NCBI GenBank assembly: GCA_024643785.1
Contig: JAHEMI010000003.1
Coordinates: 1-50,196 of the forward strand
DNA from: Burkholderiaceae bacterium
Lineage (GTDB): Bacteria > Pseudomonadota > Gammaproteobacteria > Burkholderiales > Burkholderiaceae_E
DNA length: 50,196 nucleotides
Direction of reading: 5' to 3'
Position 1 is the first letter of the stretch, and each line of letters starts with the position of its first letter. The notes beneath the pieces were generated by a model that made no database searches, was not told the origin of the DNA, and saw nothing but the letters and a program-made list of their open reading frames with translations. The position numbers were made by a program, and so were the translations under genes. This document shows, one piece after another, positions 40,309 through 50,196 of this stretch.

Positions 40309-41463
40309 ATGAGCGACAACAACAGCGACCGTAACGCGGCCCAGTCCGGGGACGCGCCGCCGGCTGCCCCGCCGCGCGCCGCCGGCCCCGGCCCCGAGAC
40401 GGTGATCCGCCCCGAGGTGCTGGCGATGCGCGCCTATCAGGTCGCCGATTCGAGCGGCATGGTGAAGCTCGACGCGATGGAGAATCCCTATCGCCTGCCG
40501 ACCGAACTGCGCCAGGCCCTCGGCGAGCGGCTCGCGGAGGTTGCGATCAACCGCTACCCGGTGCCGAGCTACGCCCAACTGCGCTGCGCGCTGCGCGCCG
40601 GCTTCGGCGTCCCGGACGGCTACGACGTGGTGGTCGGCAACGGTTCCGATGAGCTGATCGCGATGCTGACCCTGGTGACGGCGCGGCCCGGAGCGGTGGT
40701 GCTCTCGCCCTGGCCGTCGTTCGTGATGTACGAGATGGGTGCGCGGCTCGCCGGCAGCCGCTTCGTCGGCGTCCCGCTGCGCGCCGATTTCACGCTCGAC
40801 GCCGCGGCGATGCTGGCAGCAATCAGGGCCGAGCGCCCGGCGCTGGTCTTCATCGCCTACCCCAACAACCCGACCGGCAACTGCTACGAGACTGCGGCAA
40901 TCGAAGCGATCATCGCAGCGGCGCCGGGACTGGTGGTGATCGACGAGGCCTACCAGCCCTTTGCGCTCGACACCTGGATGGACCGCCTGCCCGAATTCCC
41001 CAACCTGGCGGTGCTGCGCACCGTCTCCAAGCTCGGGATGGCCGGGCTGCGGATCGGCTACCTGAGCGCTGCCGCGCCCTGGCTCGCCGAACTCGAGAAG
41101 GTCCGGCCGCCGTACAACATCGGCGCGCTCAACGAAGCCGGGGCGATTTTCGCGCTCGAGCACCTCGAAGTGTTCGAGGCCCAGGCCGCCGCATTGCGCG
41201 CCGCGCGGGGCGCGCTGGCCCGGGACCTGAGCGCCATGCCCGGGATCGAGGTGTTCCCATCGCGGGCCAATTTCCTCCTGATCCGGGTGGCGGACGGCCC
41301 GGCCACGGCAGCCGGATTGCGGGAACGCGGGGTTCTGGTCCGCGACGTTGGTAAAATGCACCCGTTGCTGGGCAACTGCCTGCGGCTGACGGTGAGCGAC
41401 GAGCGGGAAAATGCCGCGCTGCTGGCGGCGTTGCGCGACACGCAGCGGGCGTTGGGCGCGTGA
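40309..41463 (+). CDS. hisC: histidinol-phosphate aminotransferase
   Basis: [52 protein letters not shown]. Confidence 0.97.
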   Translation: MSDNNSDRNAAQSGDAPPAAPPRAAGPGPETVIRPEVLAMRAYQVADSSGMVKLDAMENPYRLPTELRQALGERLAEVAINRYPVPSYAQLRCALRAGFGVPDGYDVVVGNGSDELIAMLTLVTARPGAVVLSPWPSFVMYEMGARLAGSRFVGVPLRADFTLDAAAMLAAIRAERPALVFIAYPNNPTGNCYETAAIEAIIAAAPGLVVIDEAYQPFALDTWMDRLPEFPNLAVLRTVSKLGMAGLRIGYLSAAAPWLAELEKVRPPYNIGALNEAGAIFALEHLEVFEAQAAALRAARGALARDLSAMPGIEVFPSRANFLLIRVADGPATAAGLRERGVLVRDVGKMHPLLGNCLRLTVSDERENAALLAALRDTQRALGA

Positions 41464-41480
41464 ACCTGGGAGGTGAGGCA

Positions 41481-42071
41481 GTGAAACGTAGCGCAGAAGT
41501 GACCCGGAATACGGCCGAGACGCGGATCCGCGTGCGCGTCGACCTCGACGGTACCGGCCGCCGCGAACTGACCACCGGGGTGCCGTTCCTCGATCACATG
41601 CTCGACCAGATTGCGCGCCACGGCCTGGTTGACCTCGAGGTGAGCGCCGAAGGCGACCTGCACGTCGACGGCCACCACACCGTCGAGGACGTCGGGATCA
41701 CGCTCGGTCAGGCGGTTGCCAAGGCGATCGGCGAGCGCAAGGGCATCAGGCGCTATGGGCACGCCTACGTGCCGCTCGACGAAGCGCTCTCGCGCGTCGT
41801 GATCGACTTCTCGGGGCGTCCCGGGCTGGAGTGGCACGTCGAGTTTGCACGCGACATGATCGGCGCCTTCGAGGTCGACCTGGCCCACGAGTTCTTCCAG
41901 GGGTTCGTGAATCACGCCCAGGTGACCCTGCACGTTGACAATCTGCGTGGTTCCAACGCCCATCACCAGTGCGAGACGGTCTTCAAGGCGTTCGCACGGG
42001 CGTTGCGCACGGCGGTCGAATTCGATCCGCGGCGCGGCAACGAAATTCCATCCACCAAGGGAACGCTTTGA
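41481..42071 (+). CDS. hisB: imidazoleglycerol-phosphate dehydratase
   Basis: [45 protein letters not shown] start 41481 behind GGAGGTGAGG (GTG 41460 alternative). Confidence 0.96.
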   Translation: MKRSAEVTRNTAETRIRVRVDLDGTGRRELTTGVPFLDHMLDQIARHGLVDLEVSAEGDLHVDGHHTVEDVGITLGQAVAKAIGERKGIRRYGHAYVPLDEALSRVVIDFSGRPGLEWHVEFARDMIGAFEVDLAHEFFQGFVNHAQVTLHVDNLRGSNAHHQCETVFKAFARALRTAVEFDPRRGNEIPSTKGTL

Positions 42072-42144
42072 GGGGATGGCGGCGAAGCTGCGGCGCGAAC
42101 GCAGCCGGTGAGCGTGTCGCCCCGACCGGGGCGGAGGGGGCGCA

Positions 42145-42786
42145 TTGAGCCTGATCGTGGTCGTCGACTACGGCATGGGCAATCTGCGGTCGGTCGCCAA
42201 GGCGCTCGAGCATGTTGCGCCGCAGGCTCAGGTCGAGATCAGCGGCGACCCGGCGAAAGTCGACGCCGCTGACCGGGTGGTGTTCCCCGGCCAGGGCGCG
42301 ATGCCCGACTGCATGCGCAATCTCGAAACCGCCGGGCTGCGCGAAGCGGTGCTGCGCGCGGCGGCGACGCGGCCGTTCATGGGCGTCTGCGTCGGCGAAC
42401 AGATGCTCTTCGAGGAGAGCGCCGAAGGGCCGACTCCGGGGCTCGGGGTATTCGCCGGCCGGGTGGTGCGCTTTCCGTCCGCGGCGATGGTGCGTCCCGA
42501 CGGCAGCCGCCTCAAGGTGCCGCACATGGGCTGGAACCAGGTCCGGCAGACGCGGCCGCACCCGCTGTGGGCCGGGATCGCCGATGGTTCCCACTTCTAT
42601 TTCGTGCACAGTTACTACGCCGAGCCGGCCGATCCGCAGGCGCTGACCGTCGGCGAAACCGAACACGGCGTGCGCTTTACCTGCGCAGTGGCGCGGGATA
42701 ATATTTTTGCAACCCAGTTCCACCCCGAGAAAAGCGCTGCCGACGGGTTGCGGCTCTACCAGAACTTCTGCAACTGGAATCCCTAG
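42145..42786 (+). CDS. hisH: imidazole glycerol phosphate synthase subunit HisH
   Basis: [48 protein letters not shown]. Confidence 0.97.
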   Translation: MSLIVVVDYGMGNLRSVAKALEHVAPQAQVEISGDPAKVDAADRVVFPGQGAMPDCMRNLETAGLREAVLRAAATRPFMGVCVGEQMLFEESAEGPTPGLGVFAGRVVRFPSAAMVRPDGSRLKVPHMGWNQVRQTRPHPLWAGIADGSHFYFVHSYYAEPADPQALTVGETEHGVRFTCAVARDNIFATQFHPEKSAADGLRLYQNFCNWNP

Positions 42787-42839
42787 CCGCGCGCGGCCGC
42801 AGATTCTCCTTTCCCCTCCTGATACTCAGTACCAAGACC

Positions 42840-43580
42840 ATGTTGCTCATACCGGCGATCGATCTCAAGGACGGCCACTGTGTGCGCCTGAAGCAGGGCG
42901 ACATGGATGACGCCACCACATTCTCGGAAGACCCGGCACAGATGGCGCGCCGCTGGGTGGATGCTGGCGCGCGCCGCCTGCACCTGGTCGATCTCAATGG
43001 TGCGTTTGCCGGCAAGCCGCGCAACGGTGCCGCGATCAAGGCGATCATCGAAGAGGTCGGCACCCAGATTCCGGTCCAGCTCGGCGGCGGGATCCGCGAC
43101 CTCGACACCATCGAGCGCTACCTCGACGAGGGACTGAGCTACGTGATCATCGGGACCGCCGCGGTCAAGAGTCCCGGTTTCCTGCACGACGCCTGCAGCG
43201 CGTTCCCGGGGCAGATCATCGTCGGGCTCGACGCCCGCGACGGCAAGGTCGCGACCGACGGCTGGAGCAAGCTCACCGGCCACGACGTGCTCGACCTGGC
43301 GCGCAAGTTCCAGGGCTACGGCATCGAGGGCGTGATCTATACCGACATCGGCCGCGACGGCATGCTCTCGGGCGTGAACATCGAGGCGACACAGCGCCTG
43401 GCGAGCGAGCTGCTGGTGCCGGTGTTCGCCTCGGGGGGCGTCTCGAGCATGGCCGACATCGAGCAACTGTGCGCCATTTCCTCCGACGGCGTGGCCGGGG
43501 TGATCCTCGGACGCTCGCTCTACGAAGGAACGCTCGACTTTGCCGCTGCCCAGGCGCTGGCCGACGAGTTGTCGGACTGA
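42840..43580 (+). CDS. hisA: phosphoribosylformimino-5-aminoimidazole carboxamide ribotide isomerase
   Basis: [32 protein letters not shown]. Confidence 0.97.
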   Translation: MLLIPAIDLKDGHCVRLKQGDMDDATTFSEDPAQMARRWVDAGARRLHLVDLNGAFAGKPRNGAAIKAIIEEVGTQIPVQLGGGIRDLDTIERYLDEGLSYVIIGTAAVKSPGFLHDACSAFPGQIIVGLDARDGKVATDGWSKLTGHDVLDLARKFQGYGIEGVIYTDIGRDGMLSGVNIEATQRLASELLVPVFASGGVSSMADIEQLCAISSDGVAGVILGRSLYEGTLDFAAAQALADELSD

Positions 43581-43582
43581 AC

Positions 43583-44355
<773 letters not shown>

Positions 44356-44359
<4 letters not shown>

Positions 44360-44781
44360 GCACCGGGCAAGGCACCGGAGCGCCGCAGCCGGTGGGCGGC
44401 ACGGACTGGATGTCGCGGCTGCGCTGGAACGACGCCGGTCTGGTGGCGGCGATCGCGCAGGACGCGGCGAGCGGGCGGGTGCTGATGCTGGCGTGGATGA
44501 ACCGCGAGGCGCTCGAGCGCACCGTGGCGACGCGCCAGGCGGTGTATTTTTCACGCTCGCGGGCCCGGCTCTGGGTCAAGGGCGAGGAATCAGGGAACTT
44601 CCAGAACGTGCGCGAAATCAGGATCGATTGCGACGGCGACGCGGTGCTGCTGCTGGTCGAACAGGCCGGCGGCGTCGCCTGCCACACCGGGCGCGAATCG
44701 TGTTTCTATAGCCGGCTCGATGGTGAGCAGTGGCAGGTCGTCGACCCGGTGCGGGTCGATCCCGGGAGGCTCTACAAATGA
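44356..44781 (+). CDS. hisI: phosphoribosyl-AMP cyclohydrolase (GTG start; ATG 44410 alternative)
   Basis: [48 protein letters not shown]. Confidence 0.95.
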
Positions 44782-45155
44782 GTGCAGCGAAGCGCGATGG
44801 TGGTTCGGGAAGTGCCCAGGACATCCTGGAGCGGCTGGCCGACGTGCTCGAAACGCGCCGCGGCGCCGACCCGGACAGTTCTTACGTCGCGCGGCTGTTT
44901 CAGCGCGGGACCGACGCGATCCTGAAGAAGGTCGGGGAGGAGGCGACTGAAACCGTGATGGCCGCCAAGGACGGCGTGCCGGAGCGGATCGTCTCCGAGA
45001 CTGCCGACTTGTGGTTCCACACCATGGTCCTGCTCGCCCATTTCGACTTGCGTCCGGCCGACGTGCTGGCCGAACTCGAGCGGCGCGAGGGCCAGTCAGG
45101 ACTTGACGAGAAGGCACAGCGGCGGGCGCTGGAACGCGACCGCGCGCGCGACTGA
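44778..45155 (+). CDS. hisE: phosphoribosyl-ATP diphosphatase
   Basis: [51 protein letters not shown]. Confidence 0.96.
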   Translation: MSAAKRDGGSGSAQDILERLADVLETRRGADPDSSYVARLFQRGTDAILKKVGEEATETVMAAKDGVPERIVSETADLWFHTMVLLAHFDLRPADVLAELERREGQSGLDEKAQRRALERDRARD

Positions 45156-45169
45156 AGGAGCTGAGAAAG

Positions 45170-45532
45170 ATGGGGAACACCAGCGACCAATGTCTTTTTT
45201 GCCGGATTGCCAGCGGCGAGATCCCGTGCCGCAAGGTCTACGAGGACGACGAGATCCTCGCCTTCCACGACATCAATCCGACCGCGCCGGTGCATTTCCT
45301 GGTCATCCCGAAGATGCACCTCGACAACCTCTATGACGCCGATCTGGAGCATGCCGGGATGCTGGGGCGGATGATGGGCCGGGTCGGGGAACTGGCCCGG
45401 TCGCTGGGCGCCACCGACGGTTTCCGGGTGGTGGTCAACAACGGGAGGGTCGGGCGGCAGGAGGTGTATCATCTTCACATGCATGTCATCGGCGGCCCGC
45501 AGCCCCTGGGTTCGGGAATCAAACGCACGTAG
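45170..45532 (+). CDS. histidine triad (HIT) nucleotide-binding protein
   Basis: CLFCRIASGEIPCRKVYEDDEILAFHDINPTAPVHFLVIPK; HLHMHVIGG. Confidence 0.96.
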   Translation: MGNTSDQCLFCRIASGEIPCRKVYEDDEILAFHDINPTAPVHFLVIPKMHLDNLYDADLEHAGMLGRMMGRVGELARSLGATDGFRVVVNNGRVGRQEVYHLHMHVIGGPQPLGSGIKRT

Positions 45533-45546
45533 AAGGGAGTTGAAGT

Positions 45547-45762
45547 ATGGGTTCGTTCAGTATCTGGCACTGGCTGATCGTGCTGGTCATCGTGATGTTG
45601 GTGTTCGGCACCAAGAAGCTGCGCAACATCGGCAGCGATCTCGGCGGCGCCGTCAAGGGTTTCAAGGAAGGCATGAAGGAAGGTGTCTCCGATAAACCGG
45701 CAGAGTCGGAAGCGTCGCAATCCGGAAGGACCATCGACGTCGACGCCAAAGAAAAGCACTGA
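45547..45762 (+). CDS. tatA: Sec-independent protein translocase TatA
   Basis: [43 protein letters not shown]. Confidence 0.96.
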   Translation: MGSFSIWHWLIVLVIVMLVFGTKKLRNIGSDLGGAVKGFKEGMKEGVSDKPAESEASQSGRTIDVDAKEKH

Positions 45763-45849
45763 CAGCGTGGCGCCACCCCGGGCACGGTTCTTCCGGGCCC
45801 GCCTGGTCGAGCGGCCTGGTCTGGTCGCTCTTTGCATTTATGAATCCCG

Positions 45850-46302
45850 ATGTTTGACATTGGCTTCTCTGAACTAGTGATCGCGGCGGTGGTCGCGCTG
45901 ATCGTGCTCGGCCCCGAGCGCCTGCCGAGGGTCGCGCGCCAGGCCGGGGAATGGCTCGGCAAGATCCAGCGCTACGTCAATGACGTCAAGTCCGACGTCG
46001 GCCGGCACATGGAAATCGAGGAGCTGCGCCGGATGCAGGCCGAAATCACCGAGGCCGCCCATGACCTCAAGAAGTCGGTCGAGAAGAACGCCGCCGAAGT
46101 GCAGCAGGAAGTGGATTCGCTCAACGCCGCCGTCGAGGGCCAGCCCGAGCCCGAGTCCGAGCCTGAATACCAGCCCACCGACTGGAATGCGATCTATGCC
46201 GTGCGCCAGACGCGCGACCGGCTGCGCGAACGGCGCGAGGAGCGTGACGCCGAGCGCGGGCGCAAACGACGCAAACTGCCGCAGCGCCAGGCGCACCTAT
46301 GA
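45850..46302 (+). CDS. tatB: Sec-independent protein translocase TatB
   Basis: MFDIGFSELVIAAVVALIVLGPERLPRVARQAG. Confidence 0.96.
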   Translation: MFDIGFSELVIAAVVALIVLGPERLPRVARQAGEWLGKIQRYVNDVKSDVGRHMEIEELRRMQAEITEAAHDLKKSVEKNAAEVQQEVDSLNAAVEGQPEPESEPEYQPTDWNAIYAVRQTRDRLRERREERDAERGRKRRKLPQRQAHL

Positions 46303-47054
46303 GCGATCAGGAGAGCTTCTTTTCGCACCTGGTGGAGCTGCGCGACCGCCTGGTCAAGTCGCTGGTCGTGGTGCTGGTGCTGTTCGCGGTCTGCTTTTAT
46401 TTCTCGGGCGAGATCATGAAGTTTCTCTCGCTGCCGCTGTACCAGGCCCTGCCAGCTGGCAGCCGGCCGATCTTCACCGACCAGGCCGGCGCCTTCTTCA
46501 CCCTGACCAAGGTGTCGTTCATGTCGGCCGTGCTGCTGGCCCTGCCGTGGATCCTCTATCAGGCGTGGGCGTTTGTCGCGCCCGGTCTCTACGATCACGA
46601 GCGCCGCTTTGCGCTGCCGCTGATCGTCTCGAGCGTGTTCTTCCTGCTGGTCGGCATCGCCTTCGCGTATACCTTCGTGCTCCCGGCCGCCTACAAGTTC
46701 TTCATCATGATGTCGGCGCGCACTGGCGCCGAAACCCTCCAGGACCTGCAGAAGTACTGGGACTTCACGCTGGCGATCTTCTTCGGTTTCGGCCTGACCT
46801 TCGAGGTTCCGGTGGTGCAGATGCTGCTGATCAAATCCGGGCTGGTAAACGTCGCGCAGATGAAGGCCGCACGGCGCTACGTCGTCGTCGCCGCCTTCGT
46901 GGTCGCGGCGGTGCTCACCCCGCCCGATGTCATCTCGCAGTTCATGCTGGCCGTGCCGCTGTGCCTGCTCTACGAACTGGGCATGGTGTTCGGGCGTTTC
47001 GTCACGGCACGCAGCGCTGCGCCGCCTGTCGAAGAGGAATCCAGCGAGGCTTGA
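46299..47054 (+). CDS. tatC: twin-arginine translocase subunit TatC
   Basis: FFSHLVELRDRLVKSLVVVLVLFAVCFYF; FGLTFEVPVVQMLLIKSGLV. Confidence 0.97.
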   Translation: MSDQESFFSHLVELRDRLVKSLVVVLVLFAVCFYFSGEIMKFLSLPLYQALPAGSRPIFTDQAGAFFTLTKVSFMSAVLLALPWILYQAWAFVAPGLYDHERRFALPLIVSSVFFLLVGIAFAYTFVLPAAYKFFIMMSARTGAETLQDLQKYWDFTLAIFFGFGLTFEVPVVQMLLIKSGLVNVAQMKAARRYVVVAAFVVAAVLTPPDVISQFMLAVPLCLLYELGMVFGRFVTARSAAPPVEEESSEA

Positions 47055-47074
47055 GCCGCCGGCACCGCGCACAC

Positions 47075-48235
47075 CTAGCGCGGCGGCAATTCCTGCGGCC
47101 GCGGCCGCTTGCCGACCACGATCCTGATATCGATCTGCTTGTTGTCGCGGATGAACCGGAAGGTTACGGTGGCGCCCGGCGAGAGCTTGGCGATCGTGTC
47201 GAGCATCGCGGTGGTGTTCTTTACCGCCACGTCGTTGACCGCGACCAGGATGTCGCCAATCCGGACCCCGGCGCGTTCCGCCGGGCCGTCGCGCACCAGG
47301 CCGGCGATCACCGCGCCTTCGTTGCGCGGCAACTGGAAGGCCTCGGCCAGTTCCGGTGTCAGATCCTGCGGCTCGACGCCGATGAATCCGCGGGTCACCG
47401 CGCCGTCGCGGACGAGCTGTTCCATCACGTGCAACGCGCTGCTCGCCGGGGTGGCGAAACCGATTCCCAGCGAGCCGCCGCTGGGCGAATAGATCGCGGT
47501 GTTGATGCCCAGCAGCCGGCCGTCGGCGTCGACCAGCGCACCGCCCGAGTTGCCGGGATTGATCGCGGCATCGGTCTGGATGAAGTTCTCGAAGGTGTTG
47601 ATCCCCAGCTGGCTGCGGCCGAGCGCGCTGATGATGCCCATCGTCACCGTCTGGCCCACGCCGAAGGGGTTGCCGATGGCCAGCACGACATCCCCGACCT
47701 TGGCGTCCTCGGACTTGCCGAACGCGATCGCCGGGAGTTCGCGGATATCGACCCGCAACACCGCCAGGTCGGTATCGGGATCGCTGCCGACCACGCTGGC
47801 CCTGGCGCGGCGGCCGTCGGAGAGCAGCACCTCGATCTCGTCGGCCGACTCGACGACATGATGATTGGTGAGAATCAGCCCGTCGCTCGAGACGATTACC
47901 CCGGAGCCGAGGCTGTAGGTCGGTTGGGGCTGGGCATACTGCTCCCCGAAAAAGCGCCTGAAGCGTGGATCGTTGCCGGGCGGATAGTCGGGCTCCTCGA
48001 GCTCCTTGCTGGTGAAGATGTTGACCACCGAGGGCGTCGCCCGCTGCGCCGCTGCGCTATATGACAGAATGGCTTGCTGGCGGCCGCTGCTGGATTGCGG
48101 CGACCAGCTCGCCGGTACCCAGGCAGGCCAGGGGCGCGCCGGCAACCATTGCGGGCGAAAGCTGGTGACGACGAGCAACACCGCCAGCGCGACCGCGACG
48201 GCTTGTGCGAAGGTCAACCAGAGCTTTCTTAGCAT
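47075..48235 (-). CDS. S1C/HtrA-type serine protease with one PDZ domain (DegS/AlgW-like)
   Basis: His in LTNHHVVESADEIEV, Asp in DTDLAVLRV, Ser in NPGNSGGALVD; one PDZ (RAGVRIGDILVAVNDV); N-terminal TM. Confidence 0.93.
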   Translation of the reverse strand: MLRKLWLTFAQAVAVALAVLLVVTSFRPQWLPARPWPAWVPASWSPQSSSGRQQAILSYSAAAQRATPSVVNIFTSKELEEPDYPPGNDPRFRRFFGEQYAQPQPTYSLGSGVIVSSDGLILTNHHVVESADEIEVLLSDGRRARASVVGSDPDTDLAVLRVDIRELPAIAFGKSEDAKVGDVVLAIGNPFGVGQTVTMGIISALGRSQLGINTFENFIQTDAAINPGNSGGALVDADGRLLGINTAIYSPSGGSLGIGFATPASSALHVMEQLVRDGAVTRGFIGVEPQDLTPELAEAFQLPRNEGAVIAGLVRDGPAERAGVRIGDILVAVNDVAVKNTTAMLDTIAKLSPGATVTFRFIRDNKQIDIRIVVGKRPRPQELPPR

Positions 48236-49016
48236 GACGACGAAGAACCGGGATGTCAGTGTGGCGGTGGTGCCGAGTGCGGCGCTGGAGGCGGCGTTTG
48301 CCCAAATTCTGGAGCCTGGCTCCTTCGAGGATTATTGCCCAAACGGCTTGCAGGTGGAAGGAAAGCCGCAGGTGCACCGGCTGGTAAGCGCGGTTAGCGC
48401 CAGCGCCGCGGCGATTCGGCGCGCTGCTGCCTTGCGTGCCGATGCGCTGCTGGTGCATCACGGGCTGTTCTGGCGCGGCGACGACCAGCGCCTCACCGGG
48501 TTGCGGTTCCGGCGGGTGCGGCTGCTGATCGAACATGGCATCAGCCTCTTCGCCTACCACCTGCCGCTCGACGCCCATCCGGAGCTCGGCAACAACGCCT
48601 GCCTGGCGCGGGTGATGGGCTGGCGGGTAGATGCCCGGGCAGGGCGCTACGGCCTGCTGTCGATCAGCGAGCTGGAGCGCAGCGTCAGCGCCCGCTCGCT
48701 CGCGACCAGCTTGCGCCAGCGACTCGGGCGCTCACCCCTGGTGGTCGGCGCGCGCGAGCGCCCGATCCGGCGGCTGATGTGGTGCACCGGGGCCGCCCAG
48801 GATGAGATCGAGGAGGCAATAGCGCTCGGGGCGGACGCCTTTGTCAGCGGCGAGATCTCGGAGCGCACCACCCACCTGGCGCGCGAAGCCGGGATCGTCT
48901 ATTTCGCGGCCGGCCATCACGCCACGGAACGCTATGGCGTCCAGGCACTAGGCGAGGCGGTCGCCGCACAATTGGGCGTCTGGCACGGGTTCGTCGACGA
49001 CGACAATCCGGCGTGA
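48234..49016 (+). CDS. Nif3-like dinuclear metal center hexameric protein
   Basis: YCPNGLQVEG; ADALLVHHGLFWRGDDQ; HLPLDAHPELGNNACLARVMG; start uncertain. Confidence 0.92.
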   Translation: MTTKNRDVSVAVVPSAALEAAFAQILEPGSFEDYCPNGLQVEGKPQVHRLVSAVSASAAAIRRAAALRADALLVHHGLFWRGDDQRLTGLRFRRVRLLIEHGISLFAYHLPLDAHPELGNNACLARVMGWRVDARAGRYGLLSISELERSVSARSLATSLRQRLGRSPLVVGARERPIRRLMWCTGAAQDEIEEAIALGADAFVSGEISERTTHLAREAGIVYFAAGHHATERYGVQALGEAVAAQLGVWHGFVDDDNPA

Positions 49017-49161
49017 ATTTGCGCTGCCGCGCGGCCGCGGCGGTGCCAAGGCTTGAAATCGGTATGCCCGCTCCGGTACAGTGGGCCGGTTGGGCCAATT
49101 CGGCGCAATCCTGGCGCGACCCCCAAACCCTTGTGAAATCAACGGGTACGGTGGAACAGGC

Positions 49162-49176
49162 TACGATTTAGGGTTG
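49162..49176 (+). promoter_or_regulatory. promoter-like motif TACGATTTAGGGTTG upstream of petA
   Basis: 14/15 identical to 31092-31106 upstream of mlaF; about 24 nt before the petA ATG. Confidence 0.45.
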
Positions 49177-49199
49177 TATCAATCAGCGGGAACGCAACG

Positions 49200-49802
49200 A
49201 TGGGTGATTCGGAACAGAAGGTCGACTCCTCCCGGCGTACGGCGATTGGAGTCACGTGCGCCATCGGCGCCGTGGGCGGCGTCGCGGCGGCAGTGCCGTT
49301 CGTGAGCACTTTCGCCCCCTCGGAGCGGGCACGGGCGGCGGGCGCGCCGGTCGAAGTGGAAATCGGCGAGATCCAGCCCGGCGAACTCAAGCGCGTCGAG
49401 TGGCGCGGCAAGCCGGTCTGGATCCTGCGCCGCACCACCGAAATGCTCGCCTCGCTCAAGAAGACCGACGACGCGGTTGCCGATCCCAAATCGGTACGGG
49501 ATCCCAACAACACCCCCGAATATGCCCGCAACGAGTACCGTTCGATCAAGCCCGAATATCTCGTGGTGGTCGGCATCTGCACGCATCTCGGCTGTTCGCC
49601 CAGCGATCGGCTCACCCCGGGAGCGCAGCCTTCGCTCCCCGACGACTGGCAGGGGGGGTTTCTGTGCCCATGCCACGGCTCTACCTTCGATCTCGCCGGA
49701 CGGGTATTCAAGAACAAGCCGGCGCCGGACAATCTCCCGGTGCCGCCATACAAATATGTGTCTGATACGCGCCTGATCATCGGCAGCGACGACAAGGCCT
49801 GA
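49200..49802 (+). CDS. petA: ubiquinol-cytochrome c reductase iron-sulfur subunit
   Basis: CTHLGCSPSDR and CPCHGSTFDLAGRVFKNKPAPDNLPVPPY Rieske motifs. Confidence 0.97.
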   Translation: MGDSEQKVDSSRRTAIGVTCAIGAVGGVAAAVPFVSTFAPSERARAAGAPVEVEIGEIQPGELKRVEWRGKPVWILRRTTEMLASLKKTDDAVADPKSVRDPNNTPEYARNEYRSIKPEYLVVVGICTHLGCSPSDRLTPGAQPSLPDDWQGGFLCPCHGSTFDLAGRVFKNKPAPDNLPVPPYKYVSDTRLIIGSDDKA

Positions 49803-49879
49803 CCACCTGGGTCTGTGCCGGGACAGCGCAGGAACGCTGACCGGGGCAGCACCCAAGACCTGATCCGAGGGACATCAAG

Positions 49880-50196
49880 ATGGCGCAGGAAAATCAAGTG
49901 GAGACCACCGGCCTGATGGGCTGGATCGATCAGCGTTTCCCGCTGACGAAGATGTTCAAGGAGCACATGTCGGAGTACTACGCTCCGAAGAACTTCAACT
50001 TCTGGTACTTCTTCGGCGTGCTGGCGATGGTGGTCATGGGACTGCAGATCGCCACCGGCATCTTCCTGACGATGCACTACAAGCCCGATTCGGCGCTTGC
50101 GTTCCAGTCGGTCGAGTACATCATGCGCGACGTGCCGTGGGGCTGGCTGATCCGCTACCTCCACTCGACCGGCGCGTCGGCATTCTTTGTCGTCGT
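49880..50196 (+). CDS. petB: cytochrome b of the bc1 complex (3' end cut by the window)
   Basis: [46 protein letters not shown]...[16 protein letters not shown]; open to window end, absent from ORF track. Confidence 0.94.
   Translation, partial: MAQENQVETTGLMGWIDQRFPLTKMFKEHMSEYYAPKNFNFWYFFGVLAMVVMGLQIATGIFLTMHYKPDSALAFQSVEYIMRDVPWGWLIRYLHSTGASAFFVV

Noticed and set aside
38737-41361. 874-aa minus-strand ORF opposite hisG-hisD-hisC
   Set aside because: Exactly antisense to well-supported his genes; low-complexity R/G/H/A composition typical of a GC-rich shadow frame; no recognisable domain.
45980-48064. 694-aa plus-strand ORF over tatB, tatC and the HtrA gene
   Set aside because: Out-of-frame reading of tatBC and antisense to the protease; compositionally an artefact of high GC.

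Overview
The window is 50.2 kb of GC-rich chromosome. Gene content and order look betaproteobacterial (Rhodocyclales-like; taxon is inference). It is mostly conserved housekeeping synteny. From left to right: a small accessory region (cyclase-family protein, WD40 lipoprotein, FadL-like porin, DUF423 protein, Ig-like lipoprotein, DUF202-like protein, HMCES/YedK-like protein, DUF167 protein). Then panC, a FabH-like synthase, ackA and a MaoC-Pta fusion; pth-rplY-prs-tRNA-Gln-ispE-lolB-TPR; mutM; a dynamin-like GTPase; rapZ-hprK-ptsN-hpf-rpoN-lptB-lptA-lptC-kdsC-kdsD; a CPA2 antiporter. Then mlaFEDACB, an ABC-2 exporter, a BolA-family gene, murA, hisGDCBHAFIE, a HIT protein, tatABC, an HtrA protease, a Nif3-like protein and petA-petB (petB truncated by the window end). 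I found no CRISPR array, transposase, prophage or rRNA, and no convincing new multi-gene defence-type system. The most interesting signals are regulatory or non-coding. They are: a perfect 17-bp TTGCTGC-TAT-GCAGCAA palindrome matching the reported PhaR (PHB regulator) pattern upstream of the MaoC-Pta/AckA/FabH-like cluster; a nested stem-loop with tRNA-Leu-like sequence next to the fadL-like gene; a 10-bp inverted repeat that could mask the fadL-like start; and a 15-nt promoter-like motif shared by the mla and pet operons. The dynamin-like GTPase with an altered P-loop and the divergent HMCES-like protein are the most notable proteins. No searches or folding calculations were run.
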